From positions 76,485,776 through 76,549,775 of the forward strand of contig CM055095.1 of assembly GCA_029204225.1 (NCBI GenBank): DNA of 64,000 bases, written 5' to 3'. Position numbers and translations under genes: made by a program. The stretch is from Diphasiastrum complanatum (lineage: Eukaryota; Streptophyta; Lycopodiopsida; Lycopodiales; Lycopodiaceae). The notes beneath the pieces are model-generated. The model was not told where the DNA came from and did no database searches. It was given only the letters and a program-made list of their open reading frames with translations. Below, in pieces: positions 43,807 to 56,445 of this stretch. How positions within the stretch are numbered: position 1 is the first letter of the stretch; every line of letters starts with the position of its first letter.

Positions 43807-44890
43807 TTATGGAGCTTTCTTATCTTTTCACAGATCTACCGCCCACTGACTTATTTCTCGTTACATTGCTGGGCTTCGTGGTGCCTTACGTTACGATGTT
43901 TCTTCCTTCCGTCCTCCCACACTTGTTGAGGCGATGTCTCTTGCCAGTACTTTACAGCACAAGTACTCTGACACCCTTCCTTCCCACTTCTCCCGACCCC
44001 GTCCTTCTACTTCATCTTTTCCCGCTATGTCCACCCCTACACCTACCCCTTCAGTTCCAGCTCCTTGCATTGTCCCTTCGTCTCCTTGTCCTCTGATCCC
44101 TCGACCTGCTTTTGTCCGACGTTACACGTCTGCAGAGTTCGCTGACCTTCAGGATCCTATATCACACAGTTTGAGCGAGTTGCCTGATTTACTTGAGATA
44201 GTTATTGATCTACCTGAGCTCGTCATTGTATCCCATAGTGAGTCAGAGTCACATATACAGGTTCCTAGTGATGTTGATTCACATATACAGGTTGCGGCTG
44301 ATATGGTCCTTGATACTGATATAGCATGCTATGATACTATTGATGATGTTGTTCCATGCTTGGATATTGTTGTTCAGTACTTTGATGCTACTCGTGTTCC
44401 TGAGCGCCATGCTATAGATGTCGCCTATGCTCCTTATTTCAATATTATTCATGGGTCTACGGTATCAAATGCTTTGGCTACTCCAGTAGATCTCCATATG
44501 GCATACGGTTATACATTTCATGATGGTCCTATTGTAAACTCACTAGCTGATTTTGTTGATACCCGTCTAGATGAGTATGCGGTTCTTCTAGATGCATATT
44601 TAGGCCAGAACTTATCAGTTGATGCTTCTGTTATTATGCCTACGTATGTTGTTCCATTTGTTGATCATATTATTCTAGATGGGGGGCAAGAGTATATTGC
44701 TTTAGTGGGTACAGGCAGTACACATTCATTTATTAGCAGTTACATTTCCACCAGGATTCGTGCTACACCTGTTCCTGCTTCCCAGCCTCTCAGTGTTGAG
44801 GTTGCTCGTTCCCATTCTTTTCCCAATTCTCGGATGATTCAAGGCTTGGATTATCGCATTGGTGATTTTTCTGGTCAGGCAGATTTCTAC
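43797..44890 (+). mobile_element. Ty3/gypsy gag-protease fragment, plus strand, long open frame
   Basis: Begins in gag (TDQFMELSYLFTDLPPTDLF, matching the gypsy gag on the minus strand). It continues with a gag linker (SLASTLQHKYSDTLPSHFSR, PRPAFVRRYTSAEFADLQ), then an acidic stretch of about 190 residues in place of the CCHC knuckle (SESESHIQVPSDVDSHIQVA). The protease-like zone follows (EYIALVGTGSTHSFISSYIS, where D-T/S-G is V-G-T-G) and DYRIGDFSGQADFY. Homology stops at 44890, where the last exon of the hAT gene abuts. The open frame 43934-45100 runs on into antisense hAT sequence by chance. Confidence 0.75.
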
Positions 44891-47800
44891 TCATCCGATC
44901 CCTCACCCTCAGTGGCGGATTCCTCATCAGCGTTAGAGCTAGAGGGACTCTCAGAGGTGTCTGAGACTGCTGCATGGCTCGGGCCCTCTCCGCTCCTGGT
45001 CCTGCGTGCTGCAGCTCGAGTGGTAGGCCCTGCGCAATGCACACAAGGAAATTGGAATCAGGACTTAGGCTCGAGTCTCGACATGTCATATTACTTTTAA
45101 GTTTTAACTTACAATTTACAAATTACAAATTAGTAATTACAATTTACAATCTAGTAATCTACTATCTAGTATATCTACAAAACTTCAAAGTACTAAAAGC
45201 CTACTAATGTAACGCAGTGAATTGGGGAATTGGGCATTGAAATCAACCTGCAGCTGCTAAGGCCTCCCGATGGAGTAGAGCATAGACATCCTCCTCCTCT
45301 TGTGATCTTGGTGGCAAGTCCGGAACGTTTGCCACATCGATCTCATTGGGATTAACCTATGAAAATTGAAATTAAACCAAGATTTCGATTCTCAATAGTA
45401 AGTACTAGTAAACGATTTAAAAAAAATAGCAAATTTGAAATGTAAACGTTGAAAGTTGAAACTTGGAAGCCTAAAGGTTCTAACTTCTTAGTGTAGAGTC
45501 TAGACTTTACTCTCTAGACAAATCATGATTCATGGTACATACTAGACTCTATAGAATTCAGATTAATGATTTCATCATGAATCATGATTCATTACCTGTA
45601 CGGGCTCCCCGGTCTCTCTCAACTTCTTCACAAGCCGTAGGTTGGCATGCACATACACCAACGTCTCCAGCTGCGCTGTAGAAAGTCTGTTCCTCCTCTT
45701 CGTATGAATCAGAGAGAACACACTCCAATTTCTCTCACATGCAACTGCTGCGCAATCTTGTGAGAGGACGCGGATGGCAAGTTTCTGCAACTTGGGAACA
45801 TCATTCTCATACTTCATCCACCATGAAACAGGACGCAATTGCCCTTCCCTCAGCATGGCAGCTGCACGACCGAAATCGAGGCGCTCGGTCCTGAACATTC
45901 AACATTCATCACCATTCAAATTTCAAAATAGTAAATACTAAATGCTTACAAGTTACTACTATTAAGTTTTAACTAGCAGCTAGCTTAAGCCTTAGACTTC
46001 ATACATATTACATATACATACTACATAGATGAATACATAGTACATACCTGGGTCCTGAATACATATTACAATTTACTAATTACATAATACATACCTGAAT
46101 AAATTCAAGTCATCCATGAGTGCATCCTGATCCCTGGGATCAGGATAGATAGAGGAGACGTAGGAATGCCATCCTTGCCTGAGCTCTCGATCATGGAATT
46201 GATCTTCCGTCCTCCATAGTGGATCAAGCAAGCAAGCCACGAGGTTGATGGAACCACTGCCATCTGCCTAGAAATAGGCCCCTTCTTCCAGCCTGCAAAC
46301 AATCAGGAGTGAAGTTTGAGGCTTGAGCATTCAAGTCTCAAGAACTATTAAGTTTTAACTAAATTCTAATCATAAATGTCAATGAAGATTCAAGAATCAA
46401 CTTTGAAACTTTTAACGTAGTTACTAGACTCTAGTAATATACCTGTCAGGAGCCATGGTGGTGCAACTCTGAAGCTGCTCTCCCAGCTTACTTATAAACT
46501 CATAAAGAAGGCCTAAGGTGGAACCCTCTCTATCAGTAAGGCGAAGCACACTATAGATAGGCTGCAGGGATATGACAATGGAGCGTGCATCATCCCAAAA
46601 TGAAGTCCCCATCATGATCGCCTCAAATCTCCTGGCCTTGGCCTCTCATGATCGGCCCCACTCTGCCCAATGGGTGAAACCACTGTCATCCTCAGGCTTC
46701 CATGCACTTTTATGAGCCGCTCCAAAACAATGAGCATATAGGCAAACCTAAGATGAAAATCATGAAATAAGATTTGTAATTGGTCATAGCCTATAGGCAA
46801 CAAGCAGGCTATACTATATAGCAAAATTCAAATTTTATGAGCACTGAAACTTGAAGCTAAAACAAAATTGCAATTTCCAAATCAAAAAATTGGAAACAGG
46901 TTGTCAGGTTTGAAGTTGGAACTTGGTTACCTAGTGGGGGCAGGCCTCAAGAGATCCAAGGTGGAATAGGACCTGAAGATGCTCAAGACCCTCTATCTCT
47001 TGGTGACAAATGTCACCAAGAATCGTGCCATGTCTACAACCTCCTTGACCCAGGGTAATCTCCTAATGTCTTCAACTAGGAGGTCAAGACAATGTGCAGC
47101 ACGTGGACTCCAGAAAATCCAAGGGTACTTCTCATTCACCATCTTCCCCATGGCAACACAATTGGACACGTTGTCCGTGACAACCTGCATTGGAATTCCG
47201 ACAAAGGTCGAATCATAACTCATGAACATTCACCATTGAGCATCCCGGAAGCAAATGCAAATGCAAATTGCAAATGTAAATGGCAAATGCAAATTGCAAC
47301 GTTCAAAACAATAATCACGATTCACAAAATGTAAGTTGTAACTTGTAACTTACTAAGTTCTAACTTCAAAGCTGAGAGCTCAATGTCAAAAGTAGAAACT
47401 TGAAAGTGGCAAGTGCATACCTGGACAACATTCTCTTTTCCGACCTCCTCAATGGCCTGTGAGATGTAATCAAACAATCTCCTGCCATCCAATGCCATGC
47501 CTGGCTCTGACGTATCAATGGATCTCAAAACATGGTGCCCATGCAAGAAGACACCAATATATTCACAAGATGACGCCTCCTTGCATCAGTCCAACCATCT
47601 GATATTATAGTGCATCCAAACCTAAAACATTCGACAACACTTTCAACTAACTAAGTTGCAATTTGCAAATTTGGAGATTGAAAGTTCAAAGTTAGAAACT
47701 TGAAAGTATTAATTTCTAAAGTAGTAAGTGGCAAGTGCAAAGGTTTTGAAGATGTAAGGTTACAAGTATACCTCGCCCATGACTTCCTAATGGGCTGTAG

Positions 47801-48276
47801 GTCAGCATCCACAGACTACCGCTCAGCATGTAGCTCTCTCGTCCTCAACTGCTCCATGGTCGGGCCCTCCCACTCAACACCGATACGAGATACTGCTCGC
47901 ATCATATCCCTCCATGCAAGGGTCTGTGCCACATGAAAAGGGAGGTCACACAAGTAAAAGCACCTCCTAACAGCAATAGCAGCTGCATCTCTATGCGACT
48001 GCTGGAAGGCTGCCACAAAAACATCCCTGCCTCTCACATGTCCTCGACCCCGTCCCCTAACAGTGCAATCCTCAGTGACTCTGGGGCCTGAGTGCAAACG
48101 GCGATCTCGTATCCTCGAGGACGTAAAAGATGCGCCCTGATCCGAATGGGGCCACCTCCATAAGTGTTCCCACAATACTTGCAAGTCCACTTCTTCGTGC
48201 CTGATGTGCCATAACCTGAATTAAGGGTGACGTGATCCATAAGGGATCCCACTGTCTGGGCATTGCTAATAGCTAT
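44887..48276 (-). pseudogene. hAT-superfamily transposase gene, eight exons, decayed
   Basis: Exons by splice sites: 48276-47772, 47621-47421, 47218-46931, 46747-46443, 46292-46095, 45890-45596, 45356-45248, 45029-44887. Exon 1 has a BED-type finger (KKWTCKYCGNTYGGGPIRIR, then AHLL) and FFVAAF-type / FHVAQTLAWRDMMRAV. Exon 2 has the DUF659 core TIISDGWTDARRRHLVN. Exon 3 has VVTDNVSNCVAMGKMVNEKY and AAHCLDLLVEDI. Exons 4-6 hold the RNase-H-fold remainder and the hAT dimerisation domain (CAAVACERNWSVFSLIHTKR, RLSTAQLETLVYVHANLRL). Exon 8 ends ...DEESATEGEGSDE. Breaks: frameshifts in exons 1, 2 and 4, and stops in exons 3 (KR*RVL), 4 (GRS*EA) and 5 (AYF*AD). Junction phases agree across exons 5-8. 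Confidence 0.85.
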
Positions 48277-48439
48277 CTAGTGTCAACAAAACAATAACTA
48301 ACTAAATTCAGACTTCAAATTAAAACTAATCCTAAATTCTAATTTCAAAAACGGTAAACCTATGCTCTAAGTTCTAACCTCAATCTATCCTCAATCTATC
48401 CCTATCCTGAGTCCTCTCTCTCTCTAGACTCTCTCTCTC

Positions 48440-48718
48440 TCAATCTCACACACACACATGTCACAACTCACACACACACACCACACAGTGCACACACACA
48501 AACACAGTTTAACACACCACCACACACACAAACACACAAACACACCACCACACTCAAAGTTCACACACACACACATGCCACGCTCACACACACACTCCCT
48601 CTACTTCACACACACACAAACACTCCCTCTCTCACACACACCAACACTCCCTCTCTTTCACACACACACACACAAACACACAAACACTCCCTCTCTTTCA
48701 CACACATACACACACTCA
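48440..48718 (+). repeat. (CA)n-rich microsatellite region
   Basis: ACACAC runs broken by short inserts such as CTCCCTCTCT and CAAACACACC. It lies in the 5' flank of the hAT gene. Confidence 0.9.
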
Positions 48719-48835
<117 letters not shown>

Positions 48836-48839
48836 GCGT

Positions 48840-49023
48840 GGGTTTCTCTATCATGCCAAAAAGTGAAAACAGCCACCTCTCGGGCCTGCGCTGTATCACA
48901 AAAAAATTTGTATTTTTTCAACAGTCGTTTCGAACAATGAAACGCCGTTTCGAAATGGGGTCATTTCGTACGTCCCGTTTCGAACGTGTTTCAGCGTTCG
49001 AAACGCGTTTCGAGGAAACACTG
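48840..49023 (-). mobile_element. Terminal region of the hAT element, word CGTTTCGAA
   Basis: Read from the element end inwards (minus strand) it starts CAGTGTTTCCTCGAAACGCG, a good hAT terminus (CA.TGTT). The next 100 bp repeat CGTTTCGAACG, CGAAACACG, CGTACGAAATG and TTTCGAAACGGCG in both orientations. Ac-type hAT transposases bind short subterminal motifs (AAACGG in Ac). The repeats here look like such binding sites. The adjoining 8-mer outside is GCGAGTAG (49024-49031), within gypsy integrase. The matching left end is missing. Confidence 0.6.
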
Positions 49024-51950
49024 GCGAGTAGTAGCCCTAGCAATAAGCTCGCCAGCACCAGATTAAAAAGAAGCAATGGTAACTGGTGTATCATCAGGAG
49101 GAAGATGCACCCCTGGCAAAAGTGGAGCATACCCATGAGCTAATAAGAAAGGTGAAACTCCAATGCTGATACTAACAGAGCTATTATAGCTATACTCCAC
49201 CAAACATAAATGCTGATCCCAATCCTTCCTGGAAGGAGAAACAAAATGTCGAAGGTAATCCTCAAGGATCCGATTAAGGACCTCAGTCTGCCCATCAGCA
49301 ATAGAATGATATGCAGTGCCCATCAGAAGCTGTACATCCAAAATATGCATAAGCTCTGTCCAGAATGTAGATGTAAACTTACTATCTCGATCAGATAGGA
49401 TAGTACGTGGCATACCATGCAGGCGAAAAATCTTTGACAGAAAAAGACGTGTGCACTATTCAGCTGTAATAATACTGCGGACCGGTATAAAGTGTGCATG
49501 TTTCGAGAACCGATCCACCACCACCATACAAGAGTCATGACCACGGCGGGTATGAGGAAGACCAAGGATAAAGTCCATAGAAATATCCGTCCACTGGCAA
49601 TGAGGAATGGGCCAACTCTGGAGCAAACCAGCGAACTTAGCACGGGAATATTTATTACGGGCACAAAAAGGACAATCACGAATAAGATGGGCTAGCTCAG
49701 ACTTCATGGATGGCCAATAGAAATGGTCCTTAAGACGTGCATAAGCCTTCTGAAAACCAAAATGGCCACCAATAGGGGAAGCATGAGCATCAGACAACAA
49801 CTGAAGACGAATGGAAAGAGAACTGGGAATACATAAAGCACCATAGTGACATAAACGATAATCAACAACAGTATAAACCTGGAACTTCCGAGAGGACGAA
49901 AGGGGACGAGTACGATAAACATCAAAAAAGTCAGAACAAGACAAATATGCGGCCAATAAATCATCAAACCAAGAAGGCACTGAAGCAACATGCAGAGAAA
50001 AAAGATAACAGAGAGATTGATGATCAATAATAATATGAAAGGGAACACGATACAAATAATGGCGTCATTTCTTAAGAGCATGGATGACAGCAAGTAGCTC
50101 TTTTTCATGTACAGAGTAATGTTGCTCATAAGAGCGCAAACGACGAGACTCATAAGCAATAACACACTCGGAGCGCCTAAACCAATAGCACTAGCATCAA
50201 TCTCAACAATAAAACGCTGATCAAACTGGGGGAGACACATAACAATAGCAGAAACAATGGCATGACGTAAAGCATCAAAAGCAGTTTGACACTCAGAAGT
50301 CCAAACAAAGGTATGAGACTTCTTTAGTAACGAATGAAGCGGAGCAGCCACAGTGGCAAAATACTTAACAGGACGACGAAGATGAGTTGCCATACCAAAA
50401 AACATACGAACAGAATGAACATTGGTTGGGACAGGCCAATTTTCAATAGCCTGAACTTTCCGAGGATCAAGACGAATAGATGAGTTGCCATACCAAAAAA
50501 CATACGAACAGAATGAAAATCCGTTGGGACAGGCCAATTTTCAATAGCCTGAACTTTCCAAGGATCAAGACGAATACGTCCACCACAAATAAGAAAACCC
50601 AAAAATTTGATTTCAGCCACAGCAAAAGAACATTTGGACAATTTGGCGAACAGTTGATGCTTAACAAGTAATTCAAACACAGATGATAGATGTTTTACAT
50701 GATCAGACAAAGAAGTACTAAAAACAAGAATGTCATCAAAATAAACTAAGACACAAACACCTAAAAGAGGACATAAAATATTATTCATAGCATTCTGAAA
50801 TGTCGGTGGACCATTCTGAACACCAAATGGAAGAACATGAAATTCATACAAACCCAAATGAGTACGAAATGCAGTCTTATGCTCATTAGAAGGACGAATC
50901 CTAATTTGGTAGTATCCAGAACGTAGGTCAATTTTGGAAAAGATGGAAGAAGTGCCAAGCTGATCAAAAAGGTCATCCATGTGAGGTATAGGATACTGAT
51001 TACGGATAGTCAGCTTGTTTAAGGCACGATAGTCAATGCAAAGGCGTTTGGTTCCATCTTTTTTGGCAACAAGGAGGACAGGAGCACCAAAAGGACTATG
51101 GCTGGGAACAATGAGGCCCTAACATAAAAGGGAAGCAATGTGGAGCTGAACCTCATCACATTCATCTTTAGACATACGATATGGAGCACGAGAAGGTGGG
51201 GTAGCACCAAGAATAAGATCAATATGGTGGGTGACATCTCGTAATGGTGGCAGAGACGTAGGTTCTGAAAAGACAACAAAATACCGATGCAATAAGTCAG
51301 AAATCACCTGAGGAAGAGGACCCATGGATGGAGCAGGAGGAGCAGCAACTAATGTACTCTGAATGATAAAAAGAGCTGCACCCTGAGCCTTTGGCAGGCT
51401 ACGCATAAACTGCTTCCCGGTAACCAACTGATAGTCACCCTGGGAATCAATACTTGAAAGTAAATGATGTCGACCAGCATGTGTAAAAGACAATGTCTAC
51501 TGAGAAAGATCCACAGCAACAGTACCAAGTGATGAAAACCAATCTGCACCAAGAATAATGTCATAGCGCTCCAGAAGAATGATATAGAAATCTGCCTGTC
51601 CAGAGAAGTCACCAATGCTATAGTCCAAGCCCTGAAACATCTGAGAACTGATAAAAGTATGTGAGCTAGCAACCTCGAGACTATGTAGCAGAAAAAGGTG
51701 TAGCACGAATCCTGGTGGAAATGTAACTACTAATAAATGAGTGTGTACCGCCAATATCCAACGAAGCAATATACTCTCGCCCCAAAATGCGAACACGTAA
51801 CCAAATAGAACGAGGACCAAGACGCCAAACCCAAGTAGCATAAGGAAGCTGCGCATGGCAAGCAGCAGAAGCAGGATCATCAGGAAGTGGGTCAACCGGC
51901 TCATCAATAGAATGTGGGTCAGAAGTATCAAGAATCTGGATATAAAACAT
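49024..51950 (-). pseudogene. Ty3/gypsy pol: protease remnant, RT, RNase H, integrase core; frameshifted
   Basis: Order on the minus strand: protease-linked region (51931-51497, DYSIGDFSGQADFYIILLER, DIILGADWFSSLG), post-protease region (51493-51119), RT (50980-50600: SKIDLRSGYYQIRIRPSNEH, VLPFGVQNGPPTFQNAMNNI, catalytic YFDDILVFS), RNase H (about 50330-50030: FVWTSECQTAFDALRHAI, IDASAIGLGA), integrase zinc finger (HFYWPSMKSELAHLIRDCPF, CARNK), integrase core (WTDISMDFILGLP, VVVDRFSKHAHFI, TILSDRDSKFTSTFWTEL). A 98-bp tandem duplication at 50381-50576 shifts the frame after RT. Integrase is interrupted at 49024. Confidence 0.9.
50381..50576. repeat. 98-bp tandem duplication inside gypsy pol
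   Basis: Units 50381-50478 and 50479-50576 begin GATGAGTTGCCATACCAAAA and end GGATCAAGACGAATA, with about four differences. 98 is not a multiple of 3, so the copy breaks the pol frame. Confidence 0.92.
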
Positions 51951-53094
51951 CAGAATCATCAGGAGTAAGAGCCTCATGGTAAAAAACAGCGGTAGGAGCA
52001 CCAGGAGACTGTCGGCAATCACGAGCTAGATGATCTGGACTCTTACAACGATAACAGAGGCGCTTCTGCTGAATCTTAGCGAACTCTGCGGCTGAATAAC
52101 GGCGAACAAAGGCAGGACGAGGTGTAGAAGGGCAAGGAGGAACGGTAGTAGAAGAAGCCAAAGTAGGAGAAGCAATGGAAAGAGAGCGAGAAAAACGACA
52201 AGAAGTGGACAACTCAGGATACTTATGCTGCAGGGTAGTAGCCAAGGAGATAGCATCTGAGAGAGTAGGAGGCCGAAAAGAGGAAAACATCATATCGTAC
52301 AGAGCCTCTAAGACCCGCAATAAAACGTGAAATAAGCTCTGTAGGATGAAGATCAGTAAAAAGGTAGGAAAGCTCAGTAAATTGATCAATATAAGCAGTT
52401 AAATTACTAGTATGGCGAAGGCTACAAAACAGATCACGTTGGTGAACCAACCACTGTGGGTCAATCATAGCCATACGAAGATCATGACGAAAAGTAGGCC
52501 ATATATGTAATCCCTCACGAGTAGGCTCAGAGCGATAGACACGCCACCAAGTCTGAGCTTGACCATCTAAATGTAACGCAGCCAACTGCACTTTCTGGGT
52601 TTCAATCTTGGGATACATAAGAAAATAGGTCTCTAACTTAGAGAAGATATTCCCATCAGATGAACCAGAATAAGTAGTAAGCTGGATGCGATCACGAAAA
52701 TCACGAGCAAAATGAGGCTCATGATCACTTGAAAAAGTAGAAGGAAATCCTGGTGGTGCAGAGGAAAATCCAAGTGGTGGTACAGAAGACCCGAAAGGAG
52801 ACCCATAAGGACTAGCACTATATGAAGGGAGACCAAACGTACTACTAACAGCACCTCCTGAAGATGGAGATGGAGATGGAGCAGGAGCAGGCGTACTCAA
52901 AATAGGAAATAAAGGTGCTTTACCAGGATGATGAAGAATGTCTGGGGGGTGGTATCCTCTCGTGGTAGGATAGTCTCAAGGCTAGAAAGAACACGATCAA
53001 TACGACTCTCAAGATGATCCATGCGGGAATCAATATGTGTAAAACGATCATCTAAAGAGCTCTGCAGAGGGTCTTCTGATGAAGAAGTCGCCAT
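51681..53094 (-). pseudogene. Ty3/gypsy gag and protease start, frameshifted
   Basis: Gag starts MATSSSEDPLQSSLDDRFTH at 53094 with a short coiled coil (HIDSRMDHLESRIDRVLSSL). It continues after a frameshift at 52900-52223 (FARDFRDRIQLTTYSGSSDG, ALHLDGQAQTWWRVY, DLRMAMIDPQ, AYIDQFTELSYLFTDLHPTE), the typical retrotransposon gag core. 52389-51928 holds the CCHC knuckle CYRCKSPDHLARDC. 52022-51681 holds the protease active-site zone EYIASLDIGGTHSFISSYIS, where D-T/S-G reads D-I-G-G. Confidence 0.9.
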
Positions 53095-53429
53095 AGGGAC
53101 TAAGGAACAGACAAAAACCTAAGGGAGAGGACGTTTGTCGTCACCCCAAATTAGTCTAACTTCCGAAATCACCAAAAATGGCACATAAACAGTCAATCAA
53201 GATGGATAATAATCAGGGCTGAGAAGGTAGATTAATGGACAGTAGATGTGCAAGGCCAATAAGTAGAAGGGTTCTAACAAAATGGAAAAAAAAGGAAAGA
53301 GGAGGGTGTGGGTGTGAGGTAGCAAATATGAACAGAAATAGGGGGCTGGAAAAGAGCAGAATGTGAGCAGAAAGACAGCAAGTAGGTGCAAAAAGGAAGT
53401 GCAAAAGGCTGCAAGCAATACCTGGGTGG

Positions 53430-54020
53430 GTGCTGATCCGTCATCCACTCAGTAGTGCCAACAAAGAGAGGTAACAGCTGAAGACAATAGGGCACTGGGC
53501 AACAACTACCAAGATCCACAATATGCTGAAGAATAGGCTGAAAAAGGTGTTGAAGTAAGGCCGCCGGACAGCCTCCAATCAATAGCCGAACCGGACAGCA
53601 AGTCGGTGAAGAGAACTGCTGAAAATGAGACGGTAGTAGGGCGCTGGGCAGCAGCTACCGAATTTGAAAAAAAAGAGCGGAAAATAATGGTGATGTAGGG
53701 CACTGGACAGCCTCCAATCAATATCCAAAATGGACAGCAAATCGGTGACGAAAAGTGTCGAAAATGATGAAGTAGTAGGGCGTTGGACAGCAGCTACCAA
53801 ATCTGCAAAAACAATGAAAATTTGCCGAAAAAATCAACAAAAGTGATGGGTTAGCAGAACACTGGACAGCCACCACCAAAACTGCAAAAAATGATGAAAA
53901 AATCATCGAAAGTGATGGGCAGTAAGGCGCTGGACAGCTACCACCAATCTGCAAAAAATGACGGAGAAAATCGATGAAAGTGATGGGTGGTAGGGCGCTG
54001 GACAGCCTCCACCAATCTGC
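53430..54020 (-). repeat. Imperfect tandem repeats in the 5' leader of the gypsy element
   Basis: About seven to eight units of 65-90 bp share GGTGG(C/A)(T/G)GTCCAG(C/T)G..CTA, CATCA.TTTC, and TTTTTTGCAGATT(T/G)GG. They lie between the primer-binding site and gag. Such leaders can hold packaging or transcriptional signals. Confidence 0.75.
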
Positions 54021-54028
54021 AGGAAAGT

Positions 54029-54040
54029 GCTCTGATACCA
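54029..54040 (-). other. Primer-binding site of the gypsy element, Met-tRNA type
   Basis: TGGTATCAGAGC immediately follows the LTR end ...CTTGTAACT on the minus strand. Confidence 0.8.
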
Positions 54041-54355
54041 AGTTACAAGCTAAGATTCACTAGCTATGCTAGAAAGCAGGAAGAGAGAATGCTTACGGAA
54101 GCTAAAGGGGAGCAATCATCATAAACTGAATAAAGGAATACAATGCTGCTCTAGATATACCCTCTCCCTAAATCAAATAGAGGATTCAAAAAAGGGAGGG
54201 AAAAAGGATTTGGAGGGAAAATAGGGCACCCTCCCAATAGGAGGACCCCCACTCCAATCAACGTGACCAAGTCCTAAAAATATGATGGCCCAAGGCCAGT
54301 ATATGAATAAAAAAGGGCCCTTAGGCCTGCCTATGCATGAATAAAAGAATGGACA
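54041..54355 (-). repeat. 5' LTR of the gypsy element, probably truncated
   Basis: Runs from TGTCCATTC (54355) to ...GCTTGTAACT (54041), 315 bp. At 54356 it meets the CT tract that starts LINE copy 16, so its outer part may have been lost. Its inner end resembles the LTR at 30784-31202. Confidence 0.65.
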
Positions 54356-54356
54356 C

Positions 54357-54357
<1 letters not shown>

Positions 54358-54434
<77 letters not shown>
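54358..54434 (+). repeat. (CT)n tract at the 5' end of LINE copy 16
   Basis: About 77 bp of CT between the gypsy LTR and the truncated start of the LINE. Confidence 0.98.
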
Positions 54435-54437
<3 letters not shown>

Positions 54438-56445
54438 GTTCTATCCCAACTCCACGAACCTCATCTCTCTCCTCCATCGACCGTGCTCCCAGATTCACCT
54501 TCGCTCACCCTTACATCGAAAGTTACCAGGAAGCCCTTGCCTCTTTACTTCATGACTTCCCACATGATACTACATTAGAGTCACAAGCTCATTTCCTTAC
54601 CACCTCACTTCATACAACTGCCTCGGTTTCCTTTCCATCCACACCCCACCGTCAAGCAATCACACCAGCTCGTCCTCTTCAGCCTCCATGGTTTGATGAT
54701 GAGTGTCGTTCACTAAACCTCCATGTTACACATGCATGTACACATGATCCACTTATTCTTGGCGAGCATTTATCCCTCATACTCCACCCCCTCTTCTTGA
54801 TGACCTACATGTATGGTCCACCTATGCTACCTCACTCTACACCATACCTACTGACTCGCCCATTTCCATCTCCCCCCGTCCTAGTGAATTCACCTTCTTC
54901 ACCTCCGAAATGGTCACTAAGGCCATAAAGAGAATGAAGACCCGCCGCACTAGAGACATAGAAGACCTTGAATCGGAACTTCTGATTCATGCGACATATC
55001 TACTGTCACCCACTCTAGCCACTCTGCTTAACCGTGTTGTCGTCTCTGGCTTCCCCAACTCCTGGTGCACTAATATCATCCACCCCATCCACAAAAATGG
55101 TGACCCCGTGAATCCTGGTAACTACCATACTATCATGATTGGCCATTCATAGTGAAGCTTTATGGTGCTATACTTCAGTCAGCGATCAGTTCTGAGGCTG
55201 AGACCAAGAGACTACATGCATTGGGCGAGGCTGGCTTTCGGGCTCACCATTCCACCACAGATCATGTCTTCACCCTTCGAGCTATCATTGAGGAAGCCAG
55301 GCATAGCAGACAAAGGGTTTACTGTTGCTTTGTTGACTTCAGGAAAGCCTTTGATTTTGTTCCACGCTTTCTTCTTATAGCGACTACATGATCTTGGCTT
55401 CCCTACTGACACAGTTCTAGTTGTGATGGCACTGTATGAGCGAGTCCTTGGATGTTTCAGGGTGACATTGGCCTCTCAGAGCACATATGGAGTACCATCA
55501 GGGTGAAACAAGGTTGCTCCCTTTCACCTACACTATTCCGACTATATATTGACGAGCTTGAGAGGATCATTGAGCAGCGCAGTCGTACGCGAGCGGTGGT
55601 ACAGGTTGCAGACTTGGGGATATCCTGATTGTCATTCTCCTATATGCAGATGATATTGCTTTAGTCTCCTCGACTAGAGAGGGACTACAAAGACAGTTGG
55701 ACAGTCTTCATGGTTTCTGTACTAGGTGGGGTTTGCAGGTCAACACTGAGAAGACCAAAATTATGGTCTTCAACACATCCAGGGCTTTCATGCAGCGACA
55801 AGAGCTTTTTCTAGATGGAAAGCCGTTGGAGATTGGGACATCCTACACCTATCTCGGGGTCTTTTCACTGGTCCTATATTCGATATGAGACATGTAGCTA
55901 CAGCCAGACTTGGGAAGGGACAAGCCTCCTTGGTCCAGCTTGAGCGTGTCTGCTTCCAGAGATCTGTTCGGGATGCCCCAAGTAAGTGTCGACTATTTGA
56001 TAGTTTTGTCTCTCCTATTGCACTGTATGTCACAGAGACACGGTGCCCAGGACTCACCTCCACTGATTGGGCCAGTATCTCACACCTCCAGGTCCTTATG
56101 TTATCACGGATGATATGGGCTAAGCCCTTTGTCCTGCACCAGATTCTCCTAGCAGAGTTTGCAGTTCCACCTTTATAGCTTGATGTCATCTTCCATCTCA
56201 TCATATATATACAACACCTCCAGCTACTTCCCACTGATGCACAGAGATATCCACAGGCGGCACTCATATCATCTCAGCACCTCCACAGTTTGGGTTATCA
56301 CTTATCATGGTTCTCACAAGCAGCACATCTATTGGATACATTTGACATATCTATTACGGACCTTCCAATGGGTACACATGATTATATCATACGTTTCCTA
56401 CAGAGGACACCTTCGCCACACATGGCAAGGTCACTTAGGGGTGGA
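54435..56445 (+). mobile_element. LINE copy 16, truncated at both ends
   Basis: It begins at the end of the endonuclease/linker (FAHPYIESYQEALASLLHDF, LQPPWFDDECRSLNLH). RT is in frames 54910-55152 and 55152-55391 (IEDLESELLIHATYLLSPTL, CTNIIHPIHKNGDPV, VDFRKAFDFVPRFLL), then a shifted LLYADDIALVSSTREGLQRQ near 55640 and KTKIMVFNTSRAFMQRQELF, followed by FGMPQVSVDYLIVLS in another frame. Stops include a TAG at 56176-56178 replacing Gln. It ends near 56445 (HTWQGHLGVEK) where gypsy sequence begins. Confidence 0.9.

Noticed and set aside
44790-45089. Minus-strand 99-residue frame next to the hAT gene
   Set aside because: Wrong frame; the true last hAT exon (45029-44887) lies in another frame with a proper acceptor and phase.
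48440-48718. CA-repeat block as a possible CRISPR-like or minisatellite array
   Set aside because: Irregular dinucleotide repeat without fixed unit or spacers; a microsatellite in a plant genome.
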